A DNA stretch of 64,000 bases from Psychrobacter sp. ANT_WB68 (GTDB lineage Bacteria > Pseudomonadota > Gammaproteobacteria > Pseudomonadales > Moraxellaceae). This document shows positions 9,559-18,453 of the stretch, one piece after another. The stretch is from positions 1,116,001-1,180,000 of the forward strand of contig NZ_VOAZ01000001.1 of NCBI RefSeq assembly GCF_008369115.1, read 5' to 3'. Position 1 is the stretch's first letter, and every line of letters starts with the position of its first letter. Both the position numbers and the translations under genes were made by a program. The notes below the pieces were generated by a model. That model made no database searches. It was not told where the DNA came from and saw only the letters and a list, made by a program, of their open reading frames with translations.

Positions 9559-9930
9559 TTATAGTTGGCAGTTAACTTGATACTGTTGACCATTATCTGA
9601 TTTGATTGTCATGATGCCATAATCTGCTTTGGTGTGCCAATCGTAAGTAGTTTTAGGATTAACATCATTGACATAACGAGCGCCAGAACCTGATACCGCT
9701 TGCTTCATCATGATTTTGGCATTGTTCAAACCAACTTTAGGCAAGGTAACGTTTAGGTTGGCAGCTTGACCATTTGCAGCATATGTAGCAGTCAATTGCC
9801 CATTGTCTTCACAAGTGAATGATTGAACTACTTGTTGAGTATTGGTCGCTGGCGTAGTAGTGGTTGGTGCATTGGTTGCACAAGCAGCTAGTAATACGGC
9901 AAAAGGTGCTACGGCTAATAATTTTTTCAT
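9559..9930 (-). CDS. Small lipoprotein of unknown function
   Basis: 123 residues from the ATG at 9930, chosen over an upstream TTG because GAGAGAT is correctly spaced. It has a short lipoprotein signal, MKKLLAVAPFAVLLAAC, with lipobox LAAC at Cys17. A Thr-rich linker (residues 20-32) and a small compact domain follow, with two further cysteines (in FTCEDN and near the C-terminus in VNCQL) likely to form a disulfide. The domain resembles small MliC-like lysozyme-inhibitor or YscW-type lipoproteins in layout, but I cannot assign it. It sits in the cell envelope, and the +2 Ala predicts outer-membrane sorting. Confidence 0.75.
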   Translation of the reverse strand: MKKLLAVAPFAVLLAACATNAPTTTTPATNTQQVVQSFTCEDNGQLTATYAANGQAANLNVTLPKVGLNNAKIMMKQAVSGSGARYVNDVNPKTTYDWHTKADYGIMTIKSDNGQQYQVNCQL

Positions 9931-10117
9931 AATATCTCTCAATGTTGATCAAAATTGGTGTGAATCTTGTTTGTTACACTAAGCGGTATGATACAACAAA
10001 AACTGTAATTTCATGTTGTGGTTCGAGCTTAGGAAAGTAACGCTGGCTATCAGATTAATGACTGAATCGCGCGGCCAGTAAAGCCTGGCTTACTGTATGC
10101 CTAGTATATATCTGATA

Positions 10118-11029
10118 TCAAACCCTTGCTTTAACTTGCTTTTTATTTAACACAAATACCAACACTGCACCCAAAATAACCAAGCTTGCGATAACGAACT
10201 CTAAAGTAAGCTGCTCAGATAAAAACACCACGCCCATTATTGCCGCAAGTATAGGTACGCAAAGTTGCACCACCGCAGATTCGGTGGTTTTTAACAGTGG
10301 CATCGCCACATACCAAATACTGTACCCGATGCCAGAGGCGATAGCACCTGACGCTGCTCCCAGTATGACGCCCTTCATACTTATGTCTGTAAGGTAACTC
10401 ATACCGACCAGTGCCAATATCGGCACAGCCACTAGGCTTCTTAAAAAGTTAAAGCCAGTCGTTCTCAAGGGTGATACGCAGGTTTTGCCGCGTATGCTAT
10501 AGACACCCCAAGCGACACCACTGATTGCCATCATCAGCGCGCCAGATAGGGAAGGTGTCGTAGCGGACGGTAGCATCAAATACATAAAGCCTATAAATGC
10601 TATTAAAAGCGCTAGCCACTGCACGCGGTTCAATTTCTCTTTATTATAAATTCCCCAGCCAATCATGGTGAGCTGTACGACTGCAAACAAAATAAGTGCA
10701 CCTGTGCCAGTATCAAGTGCTTGGTAAGCCACTGAAAAACAGAGCGCATAAATCACTAAACTAATGGTACTGAGCCAATCGCCTTTGTCCTTTAAGACAG
10801 TACAATCAAGATTTTCCGTATATTTCAAATCAGTTCGTTTTAAACGGTTTCGTTTTAGATAGTGTGCTTGCAACGTCATGATTAGCCCAAGGCAAGCGGC
10901 GCCGCTTAACAAGCGGATAGCGGTAAAATTCCAAGCATCAATTGCACCGTCTACCAATGCCATTCTGCAAAGCAATGAGTTGGCGGCAAACGCTATTAAG
11001 GCAGTCATCGTATATAAAGCGGCTTTCAA
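10118..11029 (-). CDS. DMT-superfamily transporter, EamA type
   Basis: Inner-membrane protein of 303 residues with about ten hydrophobic segments arranged as two EamA repeats. The second repeat begins near residue 155 (LSGALMMAISGVAWGVYSIRGK), and VVQLCVPILAAIMGVVFLSE is typical of repeat-end helices. Such proteins are drug/metabolite exporters, but the substrate cannot be deduced. The start is a TTG preceded by a well placed AGGA, with no better ATG upstream; an internal ATG at 11008 lacks a ribosome-binding site. A polar loop around residues 56-75 (RNRLKRTDLKYTENLD) is longer than usual. It is transcribed away from the YetF-like gene. Confidence 0.85.
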   Translation of the reverse strand: MKAALYTMTALIAFAANSLLCRMALVDGAIDAWNFTAIRLLSGAACLGLIMTLQAHYLKRNRLKRTDLKYTENLDCTVLKDKGDWLSTISLVIYALCFSVAYQALDTGTGALILFAVVQLTMIGWGIYNKEKLNRVQWLALLIAFIGFMYLMLPSATTPSLSGALMMAISGVAWGVYSIRGKTCVSPLRTTGFNFLRSLVAVPILALVGMSYLTDISMKGVILGAASGAIASGIGYSIWYVAMPLLKTTESAVVQLCVPILAAIMGVVFLSEQLTLEFVIASLVILGAVLVFVLNKKQVKARV

Positions 11030-11150
11030 AAATAATTCCTACAATCATTAACAGAGTTTTTGCATAAAATGGAGCTGCTTTGAGCACAGTAGTCTGTAAC
11101 GTGGTTTTGATACAGTAATCCTGCCAAAAAATAATAACAGGGAAAAACAC

Positions 11151-11834
11151 ATGGATTGGGCAAGCATCTTTATTTATGACACCACATGGGCATTTGCCGC
11201 TGAAATACTCATACGCGTCATCGCGATGTTTACGCTTATTATTTTGTTTTTACGCTTTACCGGTAAGCGCGGCGTGCGGCAGCTGTCTATCTTTGAGCTG
11301 ACGATTATCTTATCACTTGGCTCTATCGCCGGTGACCCGATGTTTACCGAAGACTTGCCCATTATCCAAGCGGTACTGATTATGAGTATGGTGATTTTTC
11401 TTTATCGCCTGTGTACATGGGCGATGATGAAATATCAGCCTTTCGAAGATTTGTTAGAAGGGAAGTCTTTATATATCGTCGAGGACAGTATGTTGGTTCT
11501 TGATAAGATAAAAAAGGGCGAAATGTCGCATGATGAGTTTTTTGCCGAAATGCGCCAGCAAGGGGTTGAGCATTTGGGACAGGTGCGCACTGGTTTGCTT
11601 GAGACAGATGGGGAATTTAGTATCTTATTATATGCGCCTGAAGACACCTGCTATGGCTTGCCGCTTTTCCCTAAGCAGTATCAGCCCGTCAAGCAGATAG
11701 AGCCACAGGTGTATTATGCTTGTATGTATTGTGGCTACGTGGATTTTATTTCAAGCCCCAGTCAAGTATGTAAGCGCTGTGAAAATGACTGTAAAAACTG
11801 GGCTAAAGCCTTAAATAGCAAAATTGTTAGATAG
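11151..11834 (+). CDS. YetF/DUF421 membrane protein with C-terminal zinc ribbon
   Basis: 227 residues. Two or three N-terminal membrane helices (about 12-35, 42-60 and 63-85) precede the soluble DUF421 domain (about 90-175), with the family phrase LRFTGKRGVRQLSIFELTIILSLGSIAGDP split across helices. The C-terminus carries CMYCG at about 190 and CKRCENDC at about 209, a likely four-Cys zinc-binding ribbon. DUF421 proteins are poorly characterised, and YetF of Bacillus is the reference member. The ribbon suggests metal or partner binding, which is inference. It is divergent from the EamA transporter and apparently monocistronic. Confidence 0.85.
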   Translation: MDWASIFIYDTTWAFAAEILIRVIAMFTLIILFLRFTGKRGVRQLSIFELTIILSLGSIAGDPMFTEDLPIIQAVLIMSMVIFLYRLCTWAMMKYQPFEDLLEGKSLYIVEDSMLVLDKIKKGEMSHDEFFAEMRQQGVEHLGQVRTGLLETDGEFSILLYAPEDTCYGLPLFPKQYQPVKQIEPQVYYACMYCGYVDFISSPSQVCKRCENDCKNWAKALNSKIVR

Positions 11835-11897
11835 TTAATGAATGACACAGGATTTTACCATCTTTGTTTAAACAATCTAACGACGTTAAACTGTGTT

Positions 11898-11910
11898 AAA
11901 TAGCCTAAGT
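11898..11910 (+). repeat. Recurring intergenic motif, partial copy (AAATAGCCTAAGT)
   Basis: Twelve bases identical to the other copies, diverging at the end. It lies between the convergent YetF-like and NadR-kinase genes. Confidence 0.6.
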
Positions 11911-11928
11911 GTTTTTATTTAATTACAA

Positions 11929-12513
11929 TCACTCTAATAATTTTACGACTTGTTGAACCCGTTCATCTCTGTCACCACCGATACGTTGAAAAGACTTATT
12001 ATGCAAAGTTAATTGACTGGCAAAATAATCGCTGATGTCTTCACGTTGATGTGGGCTATCACGTAAATCATCTGCGACCCATGGGATATCAACTTCAGTC
12101 AATAAAATCATATCATAATGGTGCGCCAATGCTGCTTGGGTAAGTGCTTCAGGGCAATCCCCATAATACCAGTTGGAGTAGACCATAAGCTCAAATAAAC
12201 TGGTGTCACAGAATAAATAATGGTTGTTGTTAGACGTTTGCGCAGCTTGTTTTGCAAGTTCGTTTTCTAATTCAATTTGACCTTGTGCGATGGGCAGTAA
12301 GTCATCCCACGTACAGGTCAGCTGCTCATTATCCCATTTTGCTTGCAGATAGCTGCGCATATACTCTGGCACCCAAGGACAGCCAAAATGCGCGGCCAAA
12401 TCGCGGCATAAAGTGGTCTTGCCAGTACTTTCCGCGCCCAGTATGGCGACCTTGATAACAGATTTAGGCGTATGCTGCGTGAGATTGAACGCGGTAGCGT
12501 CTTTGCCATTCAT
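11929..12513 (-). CDS. NadR-type ribosylnicotinamide kinase (AAA ATPase-like)
   Basis: P-loop kinase of 194 residues matching the C-terminal kinase domain of NadR: AILGAESTGKTTLCRDLA near residue 28 (Walker A), VPEYMRSYLQ near 52, and DTSLFELMVYSNWYYG near 108. It should phosphorylate nicotinamide riboside to NMN in the cytoplasm. The NadR DNA-binding and adenylyltransferase domains are absent. Its first 50 bases overlap the end of pnuC, so the two are co-transcribed and probably translationally coupled. The ribosome-binding site is weak, as expected for coupled genes. Import by PnuC followed by trapping phosphorylation is a known pairing. Confidence 0.88.
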   Translation of the reverse strand: MNGKDATAFNLTQHTPKSVIKVAILGAESTGKTTLCRDLAAHFGCPWVPEYMRSYLQAKWDNEQLTCTWDDLLPIAQGQIELENELAKQAAQTSNNNHYLFCDTSLFELMVYSNWYYGDCPEALTQAALAHHYDMILLTEVDIPWVADDLRDSPHQREDISDYFASQLTLHNKSFQRIGGDRDERVQQVVKLLE

Positions 12514-13231
12514 AATATGCCCAGATTGCGATAAGAGTGAAGACTACATATTGTAGTGACGTAAAGGTAAGACCTTTATAAAAATAGAGCGGTACTGAAA
12601 TGGCATCAGCAACAATCCATAGCAGCCAATGCTCAATCTTGCGCCGTGCCATTAGCCACATCGCCATCAAAAAAAGTGCCGTAGTCAACATATCAGTATA
12701 GTCTACCCATGTAAATAAATGCACACCAAGCTCAGCGCCATCAAAGCTAAAATTATTATTGATGACGGGTCTAAAGTAGTATACCAAGGCGACAAAAGCG
12801 ATGGTAGCTGCTGCTAGGGCGCTCAGTATGGGCACATCTTTTTTGCTTAAATGCTCAACTTCAATTTCAATAGCGTATTGCGCGCCAGTATTCTGCACGC
12901 TATGATCTTGCTGCTGGCTGGTTGGATTTATATGATCGTGATATTTTTTGATTTCTACATTATTTTTATTCTGCGTCCAATTTATCCAGCCATAGATACT
13001 CATCACGCTGTAATAAGCATTGATAAACATATCACCGAATAATTGCCATTTCCACAGCAAATAGACAAAAATGGCGGTACTGACCAGTCCAACGGGGAAA
13101 ACCAAAATATTGGTTTTGCTGGCCAATAAGACGCTGCTTACCCCAAATATAACCGCAATCAATTCTAAGGTAATAAATAGGGTTGGGTAGTCGGCATATT
13201 GTCCGAATAGCCAGTTTAAAAGTTCCGCCAT
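12464..13231 (-). CDS. pnuC: Nicotinamide riboside transporter PnuC
   Basis: Inner-membrane facilitator of 255 residues for nicotinamide riboside. The family hallmarks are visible: an N-terminal helix pair with FGVSSVLLASKTNILVFPVGLVS, then FINAYYSVMSIYGWINW near residue 72. A C-terminal half follows with WMWLMARRKIEHWLLWIVADAISVPLYFYKG (split here). Seven or so membrane segments fit the 7-TM SWEET-like fold. A polar insert of about 40 residues (near 85-130, rich in Gln, His and Asn) is longer than in E. coli PnuC. It is the first gene of a two-gene operon with the overlapping NadR-type kinase. An 8-bp inverted repeat with TATAAT-like sequences lies upstream at 13375-13394. Confidence 0.9.
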   Translation of the reverse strand: MAELLNWLFGQYADYPTLFITLELIAVIFGVSSVLLASKTNILVFPVGLVSTAIFVYLLWKWQLFGDMFINAYYSVMSIYGWINWTQNKNNVEIKKYHDHINPTSQQQDHSVQNTGAQYAIEIEVEHLSKKDVPILSALAAATIAFVALVYYFRPVINNNFSFDGAELGVHLFTWVDYTDMLTTALFLMAMWLMARRKIEHWLLWIVADAISVPLYFYKGLTFTSLQYVVFTLIAIWAYYEWQRRYRVQSHAAYA

Positions 13232-13374
13232 TATTATTCCAAAGTCAAAAAGTAAAAAGAAAGGGTGGGTAATATCAGTTAAGTCTATAAAGGTTTAACG
13301 AGTCTGTGGCAATTAGTGACAACCGAATGCAACCAAAGATGATTGTATTGGGTAAAATAGAGCTGTTAAGCCAT

Positions 13375-13394
13375 TATAATCAACGCTGATTATA
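13375..13394. promoter_or_regulatory. Inverted repeat upstream of pnuC, candidate operator
   Basis: TATAATCA and TGATTATA around ACGC. Read on the minus strand, each arm gives a TATAAT-like -10 element for pnuC, so a protein bound here would block transcription. An NAD-responsive repressor is possible, but none is encoded nearby. Confidence 0.4.
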
Positions 13395-13452
13395 GCGCAG
13401 CTGTTGGAAAATGAAGCCAATCTTTACTTATTCCCGTCAAGAAGCTGATTAT

Positions 13453-13481
13453 TTGTAACAAAGTATTAGAAAAATTATATT
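13453..13481 (+). promoter_or_regulatory. Promoter of the FabH-like gene
   Basis: TTGTAA and TATATT separated by exactly 17 bp, about 125 bp upstream of the start codon. It would leave a leader of about 115 bases. Confidence 0.45.
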
Positions 13482-13607
13482 ATTCAGGCATAATAAAGGC
13501 ACTTATTTTAAGTTTACAGTTATTCACCGAAAATTAGACGACTGTTGTTTTTTTCTCCAATTTTATGCTTATTTCAAGCACCATCGTAGTAGACAAGGAT
13601 GCGCATC

Positions 13608-14753
13608 ATGACGACTTGTATCACGGGCACCGGCCTGTATATCCCCCCTTATAGTATTAGTAATGAAGAGCTAGTCGATTCATTTAACCAATATGTTAAA
13701 AATTATAACGCTAAGCATGCCGATGAGATTGATGCAGGGACAATTACTGCACTTCAGCCTTCATCAGCCGCCTTTATCGAAAAAGTCTCAGGTATCAAAT
13801 CCCGTTATGTGATGGAAAAAGACGGTATTTTAGATCCTGAAATTATGGCGCCTGTGATTCCTTACCGCAATTTGGGTGAGGAGCTGTCTATCATGGCAGA
13901 GATGGGCGCTGCCGCCCTGAAAGATGCACTGGCTGACGCAGGGTTAGAAGCCAATGATTTGGACGGTATCATTCTTGCCTGCTCAAACTTCCAGCGTACT
14001 TATCCGGCGGTTTCTATTGAGATTCAGAATGAGATTGGTATGGTTGGTGGCTTTGCCTATGACATGAACGTTGCTTGTAGTGCGGCGACTTTTGGTCTAT
14101 CACAAGCACATGGCTCAATCGTGTCTGGTCTTGCCAAACGCGTTGCTGTAGTAAACGTCGAGATTACCTCAGCGCATCTGAACTGGCGCAACCGTGATAG
14201 TCACTTCATCTTTGGTGATGTCGCAACCGCTTGTATTGTTGAAGAGCTAGATACACCAAAAGGCTATGAGATTTTAAATGCCAAGCTGTTTACCCAGTTT
14301 TCGACCAACATTAAAAACGAATATGGCTTTATGGATCGCTCTGAGTTCTTAGCGGCGCAGACTGAGATGTATCCGGATATCAAAGAGCCAGTTACCGACA
14401 AGCTGTTTTTGCAAAATGGTCGTAAAGTTTTCCGTGAAGTTTGTCCAAAAGTTTCAGAGATTATCACTGAGCATCTGCAAGAAAATGACATCGCAACGTC
14501 TGATGTAAAAATGATGTGGTTACACCAAGCCAATGCCAATATGCTAGATTTAATCTTACGTACGGTTATTGGTAAAGAAGCGGATAAAGCGATTGTGCCG
14601 AGTGTCATCGCTGAATTTGCCAATACCAGTTCAGCCAGTCCGATGATTGTCTTCCATCGTTATAAAGATGAGCTAGCATCAGGTGATTTGGGTGTGATTT
14701 GCTCGTTTGGTGCCGGTTACTCGATTGGCTCGGTACTGGTTCGTAAGGTATAA
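13608..14753 (+). CDS. Beta-ketoacyl-ACP synthase III family protein (FabH-like)
   Basis: Condensing enzyme of 381 residues. The Cys-His-Asn triad is visible: Cys in MNVACSAATFG near residue 160, His in MWLHQANANM near 307, and Asn in EFANTSSASP near 340. The C-terminal GAGYSIGSVLV closes the thiolase fold. It is longer than classical FabH (about 320) because of inserts near residues 25-60 and 230-270. It probably starts a fatty-acid chain or condenses a special acyl primer. Whether it is the housekeeping FabH or an accessory paralogue cannot be told, and no fab genes flank it. I use the second ATG because the AAGGA site abuts the first one at 13599 with no spacing. Confidence 0.85.
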   Translation: MTTCITGTGLYIPPYSISNEELVDSFNQYVKNYNAKHADEIDAGTITALQPSSAAFIEKVSGIKSRYVMEKDGILDPEIMAPVIPYRNLGEELSIMAEMGAAALKDALADAGLEANDLDGIILACSNFQRTYPAVSIEIQNEIGMVGGFAYDMNVACSAATFGLSQAHGSIVSGLAKRVAVVNVEITSAHLNWRNRDSHFIFGDVATACIVEELDTPKGYEILNAKLFTQFSTNIKNEYGFMDRSEFLAAQTEMYPDIKEPVTDKLFLQNGRKVFREVCPKVSEIITEHLQENDIATSDVKMMWLHQANANMLDLILRTVIGKEADKAIVPSVIAEFANTSSASPMIVFHRYKDELASGDLGVICSFGAGYSIGSVLVRKV

Positions 14754-14790
14754 GCCTTTATCTAAAATCTGTGGTATCTATCATAATAAG

Positions 14791-14825
14791 AAAAAATAGC
14801 TAAGAGCACTCTTAGCTATTTTTTT
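14791..14825 (+). terminator. Terminator after the FabH-like gene
   Basis: Arms AAAAAATAGCTAAGAG and CTCTTAGCTATTTTTT around CA, followed by further T residues. Confidence 0.88.
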
Positions 14826-14995
14826 ATGTCCGTTGTTTATCTCTTTGTCTGCACTGTTTTTGTGCGCTATGTTTACAGATTTCTTATTAGCAGTGGAGCT
14901 AGGGGCTAATATTTAGGCAGAATATGCGATGAAACAGCCAGTTTGCGAATATAATGGCAAGATTGCTTAGAGGTTTTAAATTAAGCGAAAAAATT

Positions 14996-15004
14996 TGCTA
15001 TAAT
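14996..15004 (+). promoter_or_regulatory. Extended -10 promoter of prfA
   Basis: TGCTATAAT: a consensus TATAAT with the extended TGn element, 37 bp upstream of the prfA start. The -35 region is poor, which extended -10 promoters tolerate. Confidence 0.55.
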
Positions 15005-15041
15005 CACTCTCTTATTTTCCTCATTTTAAAAAAGTCCTTTT

Positions 15042-16133
15042 ATGAAAGAATCCTTACGCCTGCGTTTAGACCAGATGGTAGACCGTTATGAAGAGGTCAC
15101 CGCCTTATTATCAGACCCGAGTGTCATCAGCGATAATAATAAGTTTCGTGAATTGTCTGTTGAGCATAGTGACTTGATGGATATCACTACTTTATGGCAA
15201 AACTATGTGCGTGCAGAAACCGATCAGGCTGATGCGGAAGCGATGCTAAAAGAAGCATCAGACCCTGAAATGAAAGAGATGATGCAGGATGAGATTGACA
15301 GTGCCCGTGAAACCATTGTAGAGATGGAAGAAGCGCTTAACGTTATGATGTTGCCAAAAGACCCTAATGATAAAGTGCCTGCATTTTTAGAGATTCGAGC
15401 GGGAACAGGCGGTGATGAAGCGGCGATTTTCTCTGGTGATTTGTTCCGTATGTATCAAAAGTACGCCCAAACTCAAGGCTGGACGGTAGATATTCTGTCG
15501 GCTAATGAGGGTGAGCACGGCGGCTATAAAGAAATTATTACCCGCGTGTCGGGTAATAGTGTTTATGGTCGTTTAAAGTTTGAGTCGGGCGCTCACCGCG
15601 TCCAGCGTGTGCCTGAAACTGAAAGCCAAGGCCGCGTTCATACTTCGGCTTGTACGGTTGCTGTCATGCCAGAAGTTGAGATTGATGATACGGTTGATAT
15701 CAACCCTGCAGACATTAAAATGGATACCTTTCGCTCAAGCGGTGCAGGTGGTCAGCACGTGAATACCACGGACTCTGCGGTACGTTTGACGCACATACCG
15801 ACTGGTACCGTGGTAGAGTGTCAACAAGAACGCAGTCAGCATAAAAACCGTGCCCATGCGATGAAAATGCTAGTGTCTAAAATCCAACAAGCAAAGGTAC
15901 AAGCACAGGTTGATGTGGCGGATTCGATACGACGTGATTTGGTCGGTAGCGGTGATCGCTCAGAGCGCATCCGTACTTATAACTTCCCGCAAGGTCGCAT
16001 GACTGACCATCGAATCAACCTGACGTTATACAAGCTTGATGCGATTATGGAAGGTGACTTGGATGAAATCCTTGATGCACTGTTACGCGAACACCAAGCA
16101 GACTTGATGGCAAGTATTGGCGGCGGTGATTAA
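15042..16133 (+). CDS. prfA: Peptide chain release factor 1
   Basis: Class I release factor of 363 residues that reads UAA and UAG and triggers peptide release. The GGQ motif stands in [17 protein letters not shown] near residue 235, and the following region ([21 protein letters not shown] in sense) is typical. The anticodon-recognition domain surrounds residues 185-200, and the N-terminal helical domain has normal length. RF1 rather than RF2 is indicated by the length and by the absence of the RF2 frameshift. In many gammaproteobacteria prfA follows hemA; here it has its own promoter and no hemA or prmC neighbour in the window. Confidence 0.96.
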   Translation: MKESLRLRLDQMVDRYEEVTALLSDPSVISDNNKFRELSVEHSDLMDITTLWQNYVRAETDQADAEAMLKEASDPEMKEMMQDEIDSARETIVEMEEALNVMMLPKDPNDKVPAFLEIRAGTGGDEAAIFSGDLFRMYQKYAQTQGWTVDILSANEGEHGGYKEIITRVSGNSVYGRLKFESGAHRVQRVPETESQGRVHTSACTVAVMPEVEIDDTVDINPADIKMDTFRSSGAGGQHVNTTDSAVRLTHIPTGTVVECQQERSQHKNRAHAMKMLVSKIQQAKVQAQVDVADSIRRDLVGSGDRSERIRTYNFPQGRMTDHRINLTLYKLDAIMEGDLDEILDALLREHQADLMASIGGGD

Positions 16134-16217
16134 GACAGTCACAAGCTGGGTAAGCTAAAGTCACAAACCATGGCAATAAAGCCAGTTATTTATAATAGTA
16201 AAACTAAGGTGGTAATT

Positions 16218-16685
16218 ATGATAAATGACTGGTCAGCTTTAAGACAATCCTCTAATGGCATTATGCTGGTTATATTGGCTGTGTTTACGGCATTTTGGTT
16301 ATCTGGCTGTAATATAACGGCATCAACTTCAATAGCGCCGCCAGTGAATTCTGATAGTGTCACAGCAGATATAAAAGCCGATCCACTTGCTTATCAAGCG
16401 TGTGTTTATCCGCCTAATGATCTGGTAAAAGCATGTGGCACAAAAGGTGGAACGTTTTTGCAGCAAGGTCGGCTTGGCTGTTATCAATGTGTGGTGTCTT
16501 ATACCGATGCAGGCAAAGCTTGCCAAGACAGTAGCGACTGCCAAGGTAAATGCAAAAACACCGGTGAGTTTGTAGATGCTAATGTCAAAAATCAGTTTGG
16601 GCAATGCGCTAGTGATAGCAGCCGGTTTGGCTGTTATCAAACGATTGAAAAAGGCGTGGCGCAGCCTGCTATTTGTGTCGATTAG
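16218..16685 (+). CDS. Cysteine-rich lipoprotein of unknown function
   Basis: 155 residues from the ATG at 16218, chosen because AAGGTGGT is well spaced while the upstream ATG at 16170 has none. A hydrophobic signal (about residues 14-30) ends in lipobox LSGC with Cys31 as the lipidation site. The mature part has about eleven more cysteines in recurrent spacing (ACVYPP, ACGTKG, GCYQCVV, ACQDSSDCQGKCKN, QCASD, GCYQT, ICVD). This suggests a disulfide-rich envelope domain. GCYQ occurs twice, hinting at two related subdomains. I do not recognise a named family. It lies between prfA and lysS without an obvious functional link. Confidence 0.78.
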   Translation: MINDWSALRQSSNGIMLVILAVFTAFWLSGCNITASTSIAPPVNSDSVTADIKADPLAYQACVYPPNDLVKACGTKGGTFLQQGRLGCYQCVVSYTDAGKACQDSSDCQGKCKNTGEFVDANVKNQFGQCASDSSRFGCYQTIEKGVAQPAICVD

Positions 16686-16815
16686 TTTTAATTTTTTTTA
16701 GTATGAAAAATACATAAATGTTATTCAGCTCCTTTATTTCCATGTTTTATTTGAACGTCTTATTTTAAATTTACTTCGTTTATTCCTTTAATTATCTAAT
16801 AATTTTGAGAGTATT

Positions 16816-18354
16816 ATGTCAAAGCACAACAATCAAAACCAGAATCAAGAGCAAGTTCCAGAAGACGCTAACGAGTTGATTGCTCAACTTCAAGCTAAGC
16901 TAGATGAGATTACTGCGTCAGGTAAGCAACCTTATCCTAATACCTTTAAGCGCACGGATTACGCTCAGGATTTACAAACGGCTTTTGATGGTATCTCAAA
17001 GCAAGAAATTGAAGATAAAATTGCCAACGGTGAAAAAACTCAGGTAAACGTTGCCGGTCGCGTAATGCTAAATCGTGGGGCGTTTATTGTCATTCAAGAC
17101 ATGACAGGTCGTATTCAGTTATATGTGGCACGTAAACAGCTAGATCCAGAGACATTGGCGACTATTAAATCACTAGATTTGGGTGATATCGTTGGCGTAT
17201 CTGGTTATATCGGTCGTTCTGGAAAAGGCGACTTATATGTGCATATCGAAGAGTTTCATTTATTGACGAAAGCGCTACGTCCGATGCCAAATAAGTTTCA
17301 TGGCTTAGCCGATGTTGAAGCACGCTATCGTAATCGCCATCTTGATTTGATGACCAATGAGACAACTCGCGACACCTTTGTGATACGCAGCCAAGTTATC
17401 AGCGGTATTCGCAAGTTTATGTTGAATGAGCGTTTTATGGAAGTTGAAACGCCGATGATGCATCCGATTCCAGGTGGTGCGGTTGCTCGTCCGTTTGTGA
17501 CCCATCATAATGCCCTAGATATGCCATTATATCTGCGTATCGCGCCTGAGCTATATCTGAAACGCCTTGTGGTTGGTGGTTTTGAAAAAGTATTTGAGAT
17601 CAACCGCAGCTTCCGCAATGAAGGCGTGTCAACCCGTCATAATCCTGAATTTACTATGATTGAGTTTTATCAGGCGTATGCTGATTATCATGATTTGATG
17701 GATTTGACTGAGCGCTTGTTTAACGAGCTGGCAATGGATATCCTGGGTACGACGGAGCTGACTTATCAGGGTGAAGCGATTAGCCTAAAAGCACCATTTA
17801 TCCGCCTGTCTATGTCTGATGCTATCGCTAAATATGCAGAAAACTTTGATATGTCACGTATTAACGATCGTGATTATCTTGCAGAATACGCTTCAACGAC
17901 CCTTAGGCAACAAGTCAAAGACGTCTTTGGCGTGGGCAAATTGCAGACGATTATCTTTGAAGAAACCGCTGAGCATCAGTTACGTCAGCCGACTTTCATC
18001 ACGGAATATCCTGCTGAAACGTCGCCACTGGCGCGCCGTAGCGATGACAATCCTGAGATTACTGATCGCTTCGAGCTATTCATTGGCGGTCGTGAACTGG
18101 CAAATGGCTTTAGTGAACTTAATGATCCTGCCGATCAAGCTGAGCGCTTCCATGGTCAAGTCGCTGAAAAAGACGCTGGCGATGATGAAGCCATGCATTT
18201 CGATGAAGAGTATATTGAAGCATTGTCTTACGGTTTGCCTCCAACAGCAGGCGAGGGTATTGGTATTGATCGCTTGGTGATGCTGTTTACGGACTCAGCC
18301 AGTATTCGTGATGTGATTTTATTCCCGCATATGCGCCGCAAGATTGAGAGCTAA
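16816..18354 (+). CDS. lysS: Lysyl-tRNA synthetase, class II
   Basis: Charges tRNA-Lys in the cytoplasm. The 512-residue length is typical. The N-terminal OB-fold anticodon-binding domain (about residues 60-170) contains [20 protein letters not shown] split across strands. The class II motifs follow: motif 1 around [16 protein letters not shown] near 213, motif 2 [20 protein letters not shown] near 272, and motif 3 [14 protein letters not shown] near 482. The start has a GAGAG site. It seems transcribed alone or with the unknown gene about 100 bp downstream. Confidence 0.97.
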   Translation: MSKHNNQNQNQEQVPEDANELIAQLQAKLDEITASGKQPYPNTFKRTDYAQDLQTAFDGISKQEIEDKIANGEKTQVNVAGRVMLNRGAFIVIQDMTGRIQLYVARKQLDPETLATIKSLDLGDIVGVSGYIGRSGKGDLYVHIEEFHLLTKALRPMPNKFHGLADVEARYRNRHLDLMTNETTRDTFVIRSQVISGIRKFMLNERFMEVETPMMHPIPGGAVARPFVTHHNALDMPLYLRIAPELYLKRLVVGGFEKVFEINRSFRNEGVSTRHNPEFTMIEFYQAYADYHDLMDLTERLFNELAMDILGTTELTYQGEAISLKAPFIRLSMSDAIAKYAENFDMSRINDRDYLAEYASTTLRQQVKDVFGVGKLQTIIFEETAEHQLRQPTFITEYPAETSPLARRSDDNPEITDRFELFIGGRELANGFSELNDPADQAERFHGQVAEKDAGDDEAMHFDEEYIEALSYGLPPTAGEGIGIDRLVMLFTDSASIRDVILFPHMRRKIES

Positions 18355-18453
18355 ACGGGTTTGCTTGCCATAAATCCACGCTGGGACTAAACTGAACATA
18401 AGAAGGTTTTTTCTACTTTTAATGGAATGGTCTCAAGCGCTTTATGAGATCTC

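Larger units (their letters stand above)
13232..13607. other. Divergent intergenic region, pnuC and FabH-like gene
   Basis: About 375 bp carrying the promoters of both divergent genes. Beyond the inverted repeat at 13375-13394 and the promoter at 13453-13481, I see no open frame or RNA that I can support. Confidence 0.5.
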
